Shown: piece after piece, positions 27,419 to 36,426 of the stretch | Position numbering within the stretch: the stretch's first letter is position 1 | How the letters are laid out: the number at the start of each line of letters is the position of its first letter | NCBI GenBank assembly: GCA_964577055.1 | Contig: CAZNWC010000006.1 | Coordinates: forward strand, 1 to 64,000 | Direction of reading: 5' to 3' | DNA: 64,000 nt | DNA from: PNNG01 sp964577055 | GTDB lineage: Bacteria > Bacteroidota > Bacteroidia > UBA7662 | Notes under the pieces: generated by a model | What the model was told of the DNA's origin: nothing | Databases searched by the model: none | The model's input: the letters and a program-made list of their open reading frames with translations, nothing else | Made by a program: the position numbers and the translations under genes

Positions 27419-28052
27419 GTACGTAGTTCAGCACGATAGAATAATCGGCTCGGCGCGTATCGAGCCAATCGAAAATCGGATTCAACAGTCGGTTTGCCAA
27501 TTTGGGGCGCAAAGGCAGCAACTCCAACAACATGGTGCCCGCCACAGCCCAACGACCTCCGCAGGGCACTATCTCTACCTGCGTAAACCCTTTTTCTAAC
27601 AACAGGTGTTGCAAACCATATTTGGTGAAACGAAAAAAATCGTACGGCTCTTCGTGCAGTGGCCAATACATGGGGCACGACAAAATGAGGTTTCCGCCAG
27701 GCTTTAACACCCGGAAAGCCTCGGCCAACATGCCCTGGTGGTTGGCCACGTGCTCGAGCACTTGGGTAGAAAACACCGTATCGAAACTGTTGTCGGTCAC
27801 CGGAATGGCATCGGCCGGACAGAGAATATCTACTTTTCCCAAATCAGACTGGTCGATGTCGCAGCCTACATAGCTGGTAACGGTCACGGGCATCACCTCT
27901 TCGTAAGGCTTGTTGCCACATCCAATGTCGAGCAGTCTGCCTTGCGCATATTGGGCCAACGCATTTTGAATGGTCGGCACCAAAGATTTATAGGTGAGGT
28001 AATGCGCATTGGCTTTCGAAATGCTGGCAGATGATAAGCGTGGAATGTTCAT
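27396..28052 (-). CDS. Class I SAM-dependent methyltransferase
   Basis: 218 aa from the ATG at 28052 (MNIPRLSSASISKANAHYL); a TTG seven codons upstream is unlikely. Motif I is LLDIGCGNKPYEEVM, then VGCDIDQSDLGKVDI, FDTVFSTQVLEHVANHQGML and VLKPGGNLILSCPMYWPLH. It resembles the 23039-23761 methyltransferase (GCG-KPY, HEMPYDY/HEEPYDF blocks), so the two may be distant paralogues. Convergent with and overlapping the GT8 gene; divergent from the flippase gene. Substrate unknown. Confidence 0.83.
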   Translation of the reverse strand: MNIPRLSSASISKANAHYLTYKSLVPTIQNALAQYAQGRLLDIGCGNKPYEEVMPVTVTSYVGCDIDQSDLGKVDILCPADAIPVTDNSFDTVFSTQVLEHVANHQGMLAEAFRVLKPGGNLILSCPMYWPLHEEPYDFFRFTKYGLQHLLLEKGFTQVEIVPCGGRWAVAGTMLLELLPLRPKLANRLLNPIFDWLDTRRADYSIVLNYVLTAKKPA

Positions 28053-28123
28053 GGCTGATGTAGGGTACTCCAAAGGCCAATAATAAGTATTTCAGGGGGG
28101 ATTCAGGTGCAAAAAATTAGCGC

Positions 28124-28131
28124 TAAGTTTG
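28124..28131 (+). promoter_or_regulatory. Candidate -7 element very close to the flippase start
   Basis: TAAGTTTG matches TAnnTTTG but ends only 4 bp before the ATG at 28136. If used, transcription would begin at or just after the start codon, implying a leaderless message or a later start. Could be coincidence. Confidence 0.3.
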
Positions 28132-28135
28132 CCCA

Positions 28136-29647
28136 ATGGGCGTTATCATCCGTCAGGGTTTCAAGTCAACCGTGGTTTCTTACACCGGCGTACTCATTGG
28201 CGCGCTCAACCAATTGGTATTGGCTACCGAGTTTTTAACGCCCGAGGAAATAGGTTTGCGCGAAGTGTTGCTCAGTTCGGCCATGGGACTCACCATTGTG
28301 GCACAACTGGGCATTCAGTACGTGATGTCGCGCTACTTTGTGTATTTCGAAGACGATCATCGCCAGCACAACGGCTTTTTGGTGCTCAGCCTCCTGGTAG
28401 GGCTCGTAGGTACTTTGTTCTGTTCCTTGCTTTTTGGCTTGTTCAAAGCCGATTTTCTGCGCTTGTTCAGGGCCGATATTGGTCTTGTGGGCGACTTTGC
28501 CTGGCTCATCATGCCTTTGACAGGTCTGCTGGTGTTGCATGCCATTCTCGAAACTTGGGCGCGGCTGCACCTGCGCATTGTGGCCAACGCCATTGCCCGT
28601 GAAGTGTTGTTGAGGGTATGCCAAACCGCTTTAATGGTGGCCTATGGCTTGGGTGCCATTTCCTTCAAATGGTTTGTGCTGGGCTTTGTAACCAGCTACC
28701 TGTTCGCCATTGTCTTTCTGATAGCCTACCTCATCTACGACAAGCGTCTTTATTTGCGCCTGCACCATTTGCGGGTTCCACCCGGATTGGGCAAGGAAAT
28801 GATTAAATATGCGATTTGGGTGATGGTAGGTGGTGCAGGCTACATCGTTGCCGAACGCATCGACGGCATGATGCTGGCTTCCCTGGTGAATTTGAAACAA
28901 ACTGGCATCTACGCCATTTCGTTTTTCATCGCCACCCTCATCGAAATGCCACGCAGGGCCATTGCACAATTGAGTACAACCATTGTGGCCCGGCAGTGGA
29001 AAGAGCAAGACTTCACCGGCATGCAGAAGCTTTATCAGCAGGTGAGCGTGAACCAGCTTTTACTCGGAGGATTGTTGTTCTTACTCATTTGGGCCAATAT
29101 CGATGGGCTTTTCCAGTTGATGCCCAATGGCCATGTGTATGCACAGGGAAAATATGTGGTTCTTTTCATTGGGCTTTCGCGGGTCATCGACATGTTTTTC
29201 GGCATCAACAACGAAGTCATCCTAAATTCACCCTTCTATCGGTTCAGCCTTATTTCCATCGTTTTTCTTGCGCTAATTTCTTTTGCTGCCAATTATGTGA
29301 TGATTCCACTCTTTGGCATTACCGGTGCTGCTACCGGCACTATTTTATCGATGTTGCTCTACAATCTGCTGAAAAGTGGATTTATCAGGATGCGATTCCA
29401 GCTCAAACTGATAAGTGTACAAAGCCTGCAGGGCATGCTAATGATTGCAAGTTTGTTAGGCATCACTTTCCTCCTCCCTTTTCAAAGCAGCGGCGCCCTA
29501 TGGGTACTTGTTGAAATGGGCATGAGGAGCTTGCTGATTGGCTTGGTGTACGCTGTTTTGGTTTACCGCCTGCACTTGTCGGCAGATTTGCAGATTTATT
29601 TGCACAAAGCCTTGCTAGTTGCCCAAAAATGGCGATCTAACGCGTAA
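28136..29647 (+). CDS. Polysaccharide flippase (Wzx/MATE-like, MOP superfamily)
   Basis: 503 aa with about 14 hydrophobic helices, the usual number for Wzx-type oligosaccharide flippases. Early segment QGFKSTVVSYTGVLIGALNQL and the central RAIAQLSTTIVARQWKEQDFTGMQKLYQQ loop fit the family. It would move lipid-linked glycan repeats across the inner membrane for the surface polysaccharide built by the neighbouring transferases. Its stop (29645-29647) abuts the opposing T9SS gene with no intergenic base. Confidence 0.88.
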   Translation: MGVIIRQGFKSTVVSYTGVLIGALNQLVLATEFLTPEEIGLREVLLSSAMGLTIVAQLGIQYVMSRYFVYFEDDHRQHNGFLVLSLLVGLVGTLFCSLLFGLFKADFLRLFRADIGLVGDFAWLIMPLTGLLVLHAILETWARLHLRIVANAIAREVLLRVCQTALMVAYGLGAISFKWFVLGFVTSYLFAIVFLIAYLIYDKRLYLRLHHLRVPPGLGKEMIKYAIWVMVGGAGYIVAERIDGMMLASLVNLKQTGIYAISFFIATLIEMPRRAIAQLSTTIVARQWKEQDFTGMQKLYQQVSVNQLLLGGLLFLLIWANIDGLFQLMPNGHVYAQGKYVVLFIGLSRVIDMFFGINNEVILNSPFYRFSLISIVFLALISFAANYVMIPLFGITGAATGTILSMLLYNLLKSGFIRMRFQLKLISVQSLQGMLMIASLLGITFLLPFQSSGALWVLVEMGMRSLLIGLVYAVLVYRLHLSADLQIYLHKALLVAQKWRSNA

Positions 29648-31735
29648 TCAGCGGACTACTTGCACCACTCTGCTGACCCGTTCTCCAGCCGTTTCGAGCG
29701 AAAGCACATACATGCCTGCGGCCAGCAAACGCAAATCGGCCTGCCAGCGTTGACCATCGTGTTGTATTGGTACAGGCAGGACAGCCCCACGCAAATCATA
29801 AAACCGCAGCTCGAGCTTTTCGGTTGGAGATTCAATGTACAACACATCCGAGGTTGGAGAAGGGTAAACAAGCGTGCGGTCAAGCACCCCTTCTGCTACC
29901 GAGGTGCCAGCGGCTATTTGTACCACAAAAGTGTCCGTCCGAGCACATACGCTGTCAGGAGCCGACCTCAAAATGACCCTTCCTTGTACGCCACCAGCTC
30001 CCCAGTTTACCGTAAGGATGTTGGCAGATGCCGCGGCAATGGTTCCTCCTTCAACTTGCCAACTGTATTGCCAGCTGGGATTGTAGTTATTGATGAGGTA
30101 GGCTTGCAAACTATAAGAAGGCGGGCTCAGTGTTCCTGTTAATTGTGGGGCCGTGGGTATTGGCAAAACCTCAAAAATGCGGGTGACAATGCTGTCACAC
30201 TCCCATTGATTGGCCAGAGAATCTACAATGGTGTCGTTTTGCGTATAAATGACACCGGTCAAAGGATCCGTTACACTGCCACAACCCCGAAATCGTTGCG
30301 TATTGAGATTGCCGCAACGTATTTTATGCACATAAATATCAGTAGAGCCTAAACTGGTGTATATGATGTTTCCGGGTCCCGGGTCAAAATCAACGGTGGT
30401 CATAAACGGTCCGGTGGTATGCACATTACCGATAAAATCGGAACCCACCTCCCAAGCTTCGTCATTGCCGGTTCCTCCAAAAGTCAGGTTCCAAAGCAGC
30501 AGTCCGGTTTGCGTAAACTTTGAAACATATACGTCATAGCCTCCATTAGATAGCCGTGTTAGGGTACCAGGGCCTGGGTCCATGTCTACTTGTTCGCTAA
30601 ACAAGCCGCCAATGTTTACATTTCCCAAGCGATCGGGTGCTGCTGCTACCGCCAAATCGTTACCTTGGCCCCCAAAAGTACGCGACCAAACGTACTGCCC
30701 GGCCGTATCGAGTCTTACCACAAAGGCATCAAAATTTCCATTGCTTTGGTGATTATTTACACCAGTTCCGGGATTAAAATCAACCGTAGACTGGAAATTA
30801 CCACTGCAATACAAGCCATTAAAGGCATCGTAACGGATGTTGTGTAAAAAAACATTACCGAAGCCCAAGAAAAACCGGCTCCACACGTGAGTACCCGAAG
30901 GGCTCAGTTTTTGAACAAAGGCATCGTTGGCGCCTAAACCGCTTTGGACGAGGGTGCCAGGACCTGGGTCAAAATCAACTGTTCCGCTGAAATATCCCCC
31001 GTGGTACACATATCCCGCATCATCGGTTTGAACGGTGTAAGAAAAGTCGTTCGATGGGCCCCCAAACGTTTGTACCCAGATAAAATCACCTTGTTCATCC
31101 ATTTTATGGACAAAAACATCGTAGCCACCTGCCGAATTGCGATTCAAAACAGGCGTACCGGGGTGAAAATCGACAGTATTTTGAAACATGCCCGCAGTGT
31201 AAACAAAGCCACTGTCGGAACGGGTAATCGCATATCCATAATCTTCACCGCTGCCTCCAAATGTACGTACCCAAACAAAATTGCCCTGAAAGTCGAGCTT
31301 CACCACAAATGCATCCCACCCGCCCATACTGCTGCGATTGGCGACACCTGTCCCAGGATCAAAATCGACTGTTCCCGAAAAAACACCCGAAACGTAAACA
31401 TTTCCCATCCGGTCGGTTGCAATGTCATATCCCCTATCTGCTGAAAAAGAGCCAAAGCTCACGGCCCAAACAAAAATGCCATTGGGATCGATCTTTTGCA
31501 CATAAACATCTTCTCCCCCTACACTGGTACGGTTAAACGTGGCTGTACCGGGATCAAAGTCAACAGTGCCTGCAAACCAGCCGGTTGAAATAACATTTCC
31601 ACCATCGTCAACAGTTAAGCCGAAACCGAAGTTGCTACCCGCACTCCGCATGGCCCGAGCCCATTCAACGACTTGGCTTTGTGCTGTATAAAGGTTAACG
31701 CCAAAGAAGAAAAGCAAAAAGAATGTAGTGCGCAT
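29648..31735 (-). CDS. Secreted seven-repeat beta-propeller protein with T9SS sorting domain
   Basis: 695 aa. Signal peptide MRTTFFLLFFFGVNLYTAQSQ. Residues about 20-475 consist of seven tandem SBBP-type repeats of roughly 55-65 aa, each with a turn like GTVDFDPGTG followed by a strand such as DAFVVKLD and a W-x-x-x-F-G segment. The variants read TVDFDPGTA, TVDFDPGTG, TVDFHPGTP, TVDFDPGPG, TVDFNPGTG, QVDMDPGPG and TVDFDPGPG. Seven repeats suit a seven-bladed propeller. A spacer (about 480-615) and a type A T9SS sorting signal (YPSPTSDVLYIES to the end, GMYVLSLE) follow. Predicted at the cell surface; ligand unknown. Abuts the flippase gene tail to tail. Confidence 0.9.
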   Translation of the reverse strand: MRTTFFLLFFFGVNLYTAQSQVVEWARAMRSAGSNFGFGLTVDDGGNVISTGWFAGTVDFDPGTATFNRTSVGGEDVYVQKIDPNGIFVWAVSFGSFSADRGYDIATDRMGNVYVSGVFSGTVDFDPGTGVANRSSMGGWDAFVVKLDFQGNFVWVRTFGGSGEDYGYAITRSDSGFVYTAGMFQNTVDFHPGTPVLNRNSAGGYDVFVHKMDEQGDFIWVQTFGGPSNDFSYTVQTDDAGYVYHGGYFSGTVDFDPGPGTLVQSGLGANDAFVQKLSPSGTHVWSRFFLGFGNVFLHNIRYDAFNGLYCSGNFQSTVDFNPGTGVNNHQSNGNFDAFVVRLDTAGQYVWSRTFGGQGNDLAVAAAPDRLGNVNIGGLFSEQVDMDPGPGTLTRLSNGGYDVYVSKFTQTGLLLWNLTFGGTGNDEAWEVGSDFIGNVHTTGPFMTTVDFDPGPGNIIYTSLGSTDIYVHKIRCGNLNTQRFRGCGSVTDPLTGVIYTQNDTIVDSLANQWECDSIVTRIFEVLPIPTAPQLTGTLSPPSYSLQAYLINNYNPSWQYSWQVEGGTIAAASANILTVNWGAGGVQGRVILRSAPDSVCARTDTFVVQIAAGTSVAEGVLDRTLVYPSPTSDVLYIESPTEKLELRFYDLRGAVLPVPIQHDGQRWQADLRLLAAGMYVLSLETAGERVSRVVQVVR

Positions 31736-31813
31736 GTTCGCAGGTTGTTAATAACCAAAAATACACAGCAGTGCATTACGAACAATTATTTTATGCTAAT
31801 CCTTACAAAAAAA

Positions 31814-32863
31814 CTACAATCCCCGGGCCGAGGCGATAATGGCCTCTAATTCGCGCAACAGCTCACGCTTTTTTTCTTTGGGGTAATAAACGAAGCCTTC
31901 AAGCATGATCAACTTGCCAGTTTGTGCATCCACACCGGTGGTATGGATGAAAGGCCCCCCCATAAAATCATTTTCAACTCTCCACAAGCCGCGGAGCTTC
32001 AAGGCATATTGGCCGTCAAAAGTGGTAACCGTCGTATCGGGTGGGAACAAATATTCCGTAGTATAATAGCTGCCTTCGGTTGGGCCTGGAATGCGCGCCT
32101 GGGTGAGGCTATCCTTGTAGGCCAACACCCGGGCAGCCTCAAATTGGCTGGTGCTGTTGTAGGTCCTCCGATGGACAACAAGGTTCAGTACTTTTTCATC
32201 GTCTTCGCGCGCCAGCCACACAAAATCCTTTTCGGCCACACGGACTTGATAACTTTTTGGCAAAAACAATCGAACACCACAACTATCGGCAACTGCCTTT
32301 TCCGCCTTACTGTTGCGCCCCTTTAGCTTGATGGTGGCCACCAATCGGTTAAGTTCTCGGGCATTCAGGTAGTTCAATAGTTCTTGTTGTTTGCGCTGCA
32401 CTGCGCGGGCCAGGGCCTTATCGTCTTGGCCAATCAAATACATGACCTGCTGACCCTTTGCCCAACGGTTGGTGCCTTCTACAAATAGAAATGTGGTATC
32501 GGTGAGTTGCTGACTGAATTGTTTTTCGCCCAGAAGCTCCTTGATGTAGCGGCTGGTTTTGGAATCGTTGTCGAGCGTGGTGATCAGTAAAATGCTGCGG
32601 TACTTGCGGGTAACGCTGTTGAACTTGCCCTCGTTGAATCGAATCAGTTTGAACCAGGGTTCTGCTTGTGGCAAACCAGGTTGTTCTGCTCCATAGGTCT
32701 TCCGAATCTGGTCGCCCGATTCGCCCAACCAAACGGCATCGTCGCAAACAATCACCAATTCGCCCGGACTGCCTACGGCATCGGGCAAAGAATTTTCATC
32801 GAATTGCCCGGTCCCACAGGCCGACAGCATGGCCAAAAGGCACAAAAGTGCGCGTATGCCCAT
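31814..32863 (-). CDS. DUF4837-like lipoprotein
   Basis: 349 aa. Lipoprotein signal with lipobox LSAC (MGIRALLCLLAMLSAC), so predicted to be acylated at the cysteine. The mature sequence (LPDAVGSPGELVIVCDD, KYRSILLITTLDNDS, FEAARVLAYKDSLTQARIPG) fits the Bacteroidota family DUF4837, whose function is not known to me. The start overlaps the stop of the LysM transglycosylase gene by one base (TGATG), so they are coupled; a role at the cell wall or envelope is possible. Confidence 0.8.
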   Translation of the reverse strand: MGIRALLCLLAMLSACGTGQFDENSLPDAVGSPGELVIVCDDAVWLGESGDQIRKTYGAEQPGLPQAEPWFKLIRFNEGKFNSVTRKYRSILLITTLDNDSKTSRYIKELLGEKQFSQQLTDTTFLFVEGTNRWAKGQQVMYLIGQDDKALARAVQRKQQELLNYLNARELNRLVATIKLKGRNSKAEKAVADSCGVRLFLPKSYQVRVAEKDFVWLAREDDEKVLNLVVHRRTYNSTSQFEAARVLAYKDSLTQARIPGPTEGSYYTTEYLFPPDTTVTTFDGQYALKLRGLWRVENDFMGGPFIHTTGVDAQTGKLIMLEGFVYYPKEKKRELLRELEAIIASARGL

Positions 32864-34614
32864 CAGCCCAGCTGAATTTTAAGTTTTTGGCCAGGCTTCA
32901 GCTTGGCGTTTTTGCCCAAACTATTAACCTTTTGCAAGTCGGCAACGGTGACCCCATCAAACTTTTGGGAAATACTCCATAAAGTATCGCCGGGCTGAAC
33001 GGTGTACTCTTCCGCCATTTTCTTTTGTGCCGGAGCCGGTGTAGCATCTGCGATTTGTTTAGGCGCCTCTTGGGGAATTTGCACTTTGAGCACTTGCCCT
33101 ATTTGCAGGGCATTGCTTTGCAACTTGTTCCAATCTTTGAGGTCGGCAACGGTGACCCCGTACTTTTGGGCAATGGCTGTAAGCGTTTGTCCCTTGGTCA
33201 CCTTGTGTCTTTTGACCACTATCTCAGACACCGCTTCCTGGCGTATTTCAGCGGTTGCTGACGTATTGCTGTCGCTTTTACTTTCAGCTGGGTTGGCAAC
33301 GGTTTGCACCGGTGGTTTGTTCGCTTTCACCGGTTTTTCAATGCGCAAGATTTGTCCAACCCGCAAGGTATTGCTGCGGAGGTTGTTCCAGCGTTTGATA
33401 TCGGTAATGCTCACGCCGTACTTGGCGCTAACAGCACGCAGGGTTTGACCCTTGGTTACCCGGTGTTTGATGATTTTGACCTCAGGTGCCGCTTCTGCGG
33501 AAGCCAGCAGTTGATAAACTTTTGAATCGGATTTGCTGCTATCGGTTAGCACCTCAGCAGGTGTTAAATAGGCCAGCATTTCTCCGCGGCGGCGCTCAAA
33601 CTCCATGCTCTTCTCTACAGGCAAGCGCATTACATAACGATCGTAGGAACGCGGAATGAACTGTTGCTTGAGCTGTGGGTTCAGCAGGGCCATTTGCTCC
33701 TGCGGTATGTCGAGCAGCTGTGCAAAGTATTGAATACTCACCGGGCCTTCTACCAAAACCGTATCGGTTTGTGCAGGTAGGCTGATCAGCGGTGTAGGAT
33801 ACAAATTGTGCTCGGCAGCGTATTGCATTACGTAAGTTACCGCAATAAAGGCGGGTACATAGCCGCGTGTTTCTTTAGGCAGGTAGGGCATCAAATCCCA
33901 ATAGCTGGTTTTGCCACCTGATTTTCTGATGGCTTTATTCACATTGCCGGGACCACAATTGTAAGCGGCCAGCACCAGCAGCCAGTCTTTGTAAATGCGG
34001 TACAAATCTTTGAAATACATGGCCGCAGCTTCCGATGCCAGCCAAGGATCGCGGCGTTCATCCACATAAAAATTCACGTCGAGACCATACATCTTTCCGG
34101 TGCCATACATGAATTGCCACAAGCCTGTAGCGCCCGCACGGCTCACAGCATTGGGGTTCAAGGCCGATTCAACGATGGCCAAATATTTCAGTTGATGGGG
34201 AAGCTGGTGCTTTTCGAGTGTTTCTTCGAAGATGGGAAAGTAGTACTGACTCAAGCCCATGGCGCGCTCCATCAAACCACGGCGGCGAACGGCATACAAA
34301 TCCACAAAACCCTTCACGTGCTCGTTGTAAGCCAAATTCATGGGTGAAGGAATGTGGCGGATGCGAAAATCGAGTATCGAATCGGGATACACGGGCACGT
34401 CGCCCGGACGGAATCCATATTTGTTGAGTTTGCGTACCTGCCCGGGCCGCTTTTTCAGGTCAAAAAACGTAAGGTGCACCAAGCTGTCGAGGGCGCTGAT
34501 GATTTGTTCGTTTTCCTGATCGAAAGTGCTGGGTACGGGCTGGGTGGGGGTTTGGGCAAATAATTGACCCCATACCAATCCCAATAGCAATAACCCTGTA
34601 CTTCTTTTCAACAT
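32863..34614 (-). CDS. Membrane-bound lytic murein transglycosylase D-like, three LysM domains
   Basis: 583 aa. Signal peptide MLKRSTGLLLLGLVWGQLFAQ. The SLT/lysozyme-like domain spans about residues 100-270: catalytic E149 in YLAIVESALNPNAVSRAGATG, then LWQFMYGTGKMYGLDVN and LVLAAYNCGPGNVNKAI. Three LysM peptidoglycan-binding modules follow: KHRVTKGQTLRAVSAKYGV, KHKVTKGQTLTAIAQKYGV and EYTVQPGDTLWSISQKFDG. The linker between modules is S/P/A-rich. It cleaves the glycan strand to 1,6-anhydroMurNAc in the periplasm. Coupled with the DUF4837 lipoprotein gene. Confidence 0.93.
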   Translation of the reverse strand: MLKRSTGLLLLGLVWGQLFAQTPTQPVPSTFDQENEQIISALDSLVHLTFFDLKKRPGQVRKLNKYGFRPGDVPVYPDSILDFRIRHIPSPMNLAYNEHVKGFVDLYAVRRRGLMERAMGLSQYYFPIFEETLEKHQLPHQLKYLAIVESALNPNAVSRAGATGLWQFMYGTGKMYGLDVNFYVDERRDPWLASEAAAMYFKDLYRIYKDWLLVLAAYNCGPGNVNKAIRKSGGKTSYWDLMPYLPKETRGYVPAFIAVTYVMQYAAEHNLYPTPLISLPAQTDTVLVEGPVSIQYFAQLLDIPQEQMALLNPQLKQQFIPRSYDRYVMRLPVEKSMEFERRRGEMLAYLTPAEVLTDSSKSDSKVYQLLASAEAAPEVKIIKHRVTKGQTLRAVSAKYGVSITDIKRWNNLRSNTLRVGQILRIEKPVKANKPPVQTVANPAESKSDSNTSATAEIRQEAVSEIVVKRHKVTKGQTLTAIAQKYGVTVADLKDWNKLQSNALQIGQVLKVQIPQEAPKQIADATPAPAQKKMAEEYTVQPGDTLWSISQKFDGVTVADLQKVNSLGKNAKLKPGQKLKIQLG

Positions 34615-34753
34615 GCCTAAACCTTAATTCCGCTAAAGATACGGCATTAACGTAGCATTAAAAAAATATTGCCCTACTTGGTAAAGTCTGCTACCGGTTC
34701 TGTGAAAGACCGGCGAAGGGAATAAGGCAGGATGGTAAATCCGTTTAGGGCCG

Positions 34754-35455
34754 TTACTTCTTTACAGCCGATGCAGCAAACAACATCTCTCGGGCAATTT
34801 GCCTACACCTTTCGGCGTATCGTTCGGCTTCTTCGGGGGTATTATCGGCCAATTTGGGGTCCTCATAGGCAATGGCAAAACGTGCCGCCGCTCCAAAGAC
34901 AATGGGGCAGGCCTCATCGGCTTGTGAGCAAGTCATTACCGCTGCAAAATCTTGCTGTGGGTTGGTCTCATGACCATAATGCTTCGAAAAGCAGGCAGCG
35001 CCAGCGCGCTGGTCCGACCAACTCACCATGTAAACCGGATTATTTTCTCCTGCTTCGGCTGTGATGACAAATCCCGCTTCGCGCATGGCTTTCACTGCCC
35101 TAGCATTGAAGGCGGTCACCTCGGTTCCGCCCGAATACGTCTGTACTGAACCGGCCCCGGTATGCACCATGGCTACGGCCATCCAAAGTTGGGCCATGTG
35201 GCTGCGCCGCGAATTGTGGGTGCAAATGAAGGTGAGCTGCGGTGTATTTCCTGCCAGTTGTTCCTGTCTGATGTAGGCTGCCAATGCGCTAAGTTCGTCG
35301 CGTCTCTCCGCCGGAATTTGGTCAAATTCGGCTGCACGCGCGTTGAGGTATTGCGCCAGGGCGGGATAAAGATTTGCGGTCATGGAATGGTTATTTTGTG
35401 CCGTTGCCACCATTGTAAGTACCAGGAGACAACCCATTAGAGCTATTTTTTTCAT
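34754..35455 (-). CDS. Arsenate reductase-like LMW-phosphatase-fold protein with apparent signal peptide
   Basis: 233 aa. The P-loop is FICTHNSRRSHMAQLW, with C78 and R84 forming CX5R. The later TCSQADEACP places C176 and C183 seven residues apart, as in thioredoxin-coupled ArsC of the Staphylococcus type (C10/C82/C89). Unusually, the frame begins with a credible signal peptide (MKKIALMGCLLVLTMVATAQ). An internal ATG at 35383 (MTANLYPALAQYL) would give a 209-aa cytosolic enzyme and resembles the start of homologues I know. It lies 9 bp downstream of arsM. Arsenate reduction followed by arsenite methylation is the likely job. Confidence 0.85.
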   Translation of the reverse strand: MKKIALMGCLLVLTMVATAQNNHSMTANLYPALAQYLNARAAEFDQIPAERRDELSALAAYIRQEQLAGNTPQLTFICTHNSRRSHMAQLWMAVAMVHTGAGSVQTYSGGTEVTAFNARAVKAMREAGFVITAEAGENNPVYMVSWSDQRAGAACFSKHYGHETNPQQDFAAVMTCSQADEACPIVFGAAARFAIAYEDPKLADNTPEEAERYAERCRQIAREMLFAASAVKK

Positions 35456-35464
35456 GTGTGACTG

Positions 35465-36367
35465 TTAACAACAACCCGACGCAGGCTGACAACTTTGAAG
35501 TTCGCTTAGCTTCACTTTGGCTTTTACACCCCGTGTGGTGCTACCCGGTTTTTTACCAAAGACGGTGATGCTGAATATACCCGTTGTGCCGGCCTGAAAA
35601 GCCACGATTTGATCTGGATCGAGGTATTTCGCCAGAATATCGCGTGGAATCGTGATGGTTTTGCGTTTTTGCACCAGCACCTCTTCGAAACCCGCAGCCT
35701 CCAAAGCTGCTAAGTAGTCGCTTTCTTGCATGGCCCCAGCTACACAACCCGCATACATGGTGGCATCGTTGCGAAGTGCTTCTGGCAAGTCGCCCTTCAA
35801 CACCACGTCGCTTACACTGAAATGACCCCCTGCTTTTAGTACCCGAAACATTTCTGACATCACGGCTGCTTTGTTGGGTACCAAGTTGAGCACGCAATTG
35901 CTCACCACCACATCGGCCACATAACCAGGCAACGGCATTTGGTCAATATCTCCCTGAATAAATTCCACGTTGTTGAAGCCAAGTTTAAAGGCATTTTCGC
36001 GGGCTTTGGCAATCATCGCTGGGGTAAAGTCGATGCCAATGACCTTTCCTTCGGCTCCGGTTTCATGGCGGGCTACAAAACAATCATTGCCTGCACCCGA
36101 ACCTAAATCAATCACCGTATCGCCGGGTTTGATTTGTGCGAAGGCGGTGGGCAAACCACAACCCAAACCCAAATCTGCCTCCTGCGCATAACCATCGAGT
36201 TGTGAATAATCATCCATCATGATGTTGTACACCTCTTTGCTCGTTGACGTGGACCCGCAGCAACTCGATGCGTTTACCGCCAACGTTTGTTGCGCAATTT
36301 GACTGTACTTTTCGCGGACCAGCTGCTTCAGTCGAGCCGATTCTTCGGGGGTGGCGACGTTTTTCAA
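35465..36367 (-). CDS. arsM: Arsenite S-adenosylmethyltransferase
   Basis: 300 aa. It methylates As(III) using SAM and thiols. SAM motif I is VIDLGSGAGNDCFVARH; the catalytic/arsenic-binding cysteines are C70 (LGLGCGLPTAF), C158 (VVVSNCVLNLVP) and C208 (MYAGCVAGAM). An N-terminal CC pair (ASSCCGS) and C-terminal CxxxxxCC end (SCQPASGCC) could bind further metal. No ArsR repressor or arsenite pump gene lies next to it, unlike many ars operons. A promoter-like pair lies just upstream, and the reductase gene follows at 9 bp, making a two-gene unit. Confidence 0.93.
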   Translation of the reverse strand: MKNVATPEESARLKQLVREKYSQIAQQTLAVNASSCCGSTSTSKEVYNIMMDDYSQLDGYAQEADLGLGCGLPTAFAQIKPGDTVIDLGSGAGNDCFVARHETGAEGKVIGIDFTPAMIAKARENAFKLGFNNVEFIQGDIDQMPLPGYVADVVVSNCVLNLVPNKAAVMSEMFRVLKAGGHFSVSDVVLKGDLPEALRNDATMYAGCVAGAMQESDYLAALEAAGFEEVLVQKRKTITIPRDILAKYLDPDQIVAFQAGTTGIFSITVFGKKPGSTTRGVKAKVKLSELQSCQPASGCC

Positions 36368-36387
36368 GGCGATTTTTTATTTCATCG

Positions 36388-36419
36388 TAAAATTACAATG
36401 AATAGCTGGGTCAACCAAA
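36388..36419 (-). promoter_or_regulatory. Candidate promoter of the arsM-arsC-like unit
   Basis: On the minus strand, TTTG (36419-36416), a 20-bp spacer and TAATTTTA (36395-36388) match the Bacteroidota -33/-7 pattern with one mismatch. It sits 20 bp before the ATG. No ArsR-type inverted repeat was seen. Confidence 0.4.
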
Positions 36420-36426
36420 GTAAAAC

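Noticed and set aside
28816..29514. Second-frame open reading frame inside the flippase gene
   Set aside because: Low-complexity C/H/R-rich translation, fully inside a confident membrane protein gene.
34680..34720. Hairpin CCGGT/ACCGG downstream of the arsenate reductase gene as terminator
   Set aside because: A five-base stem without a T run on either strand.
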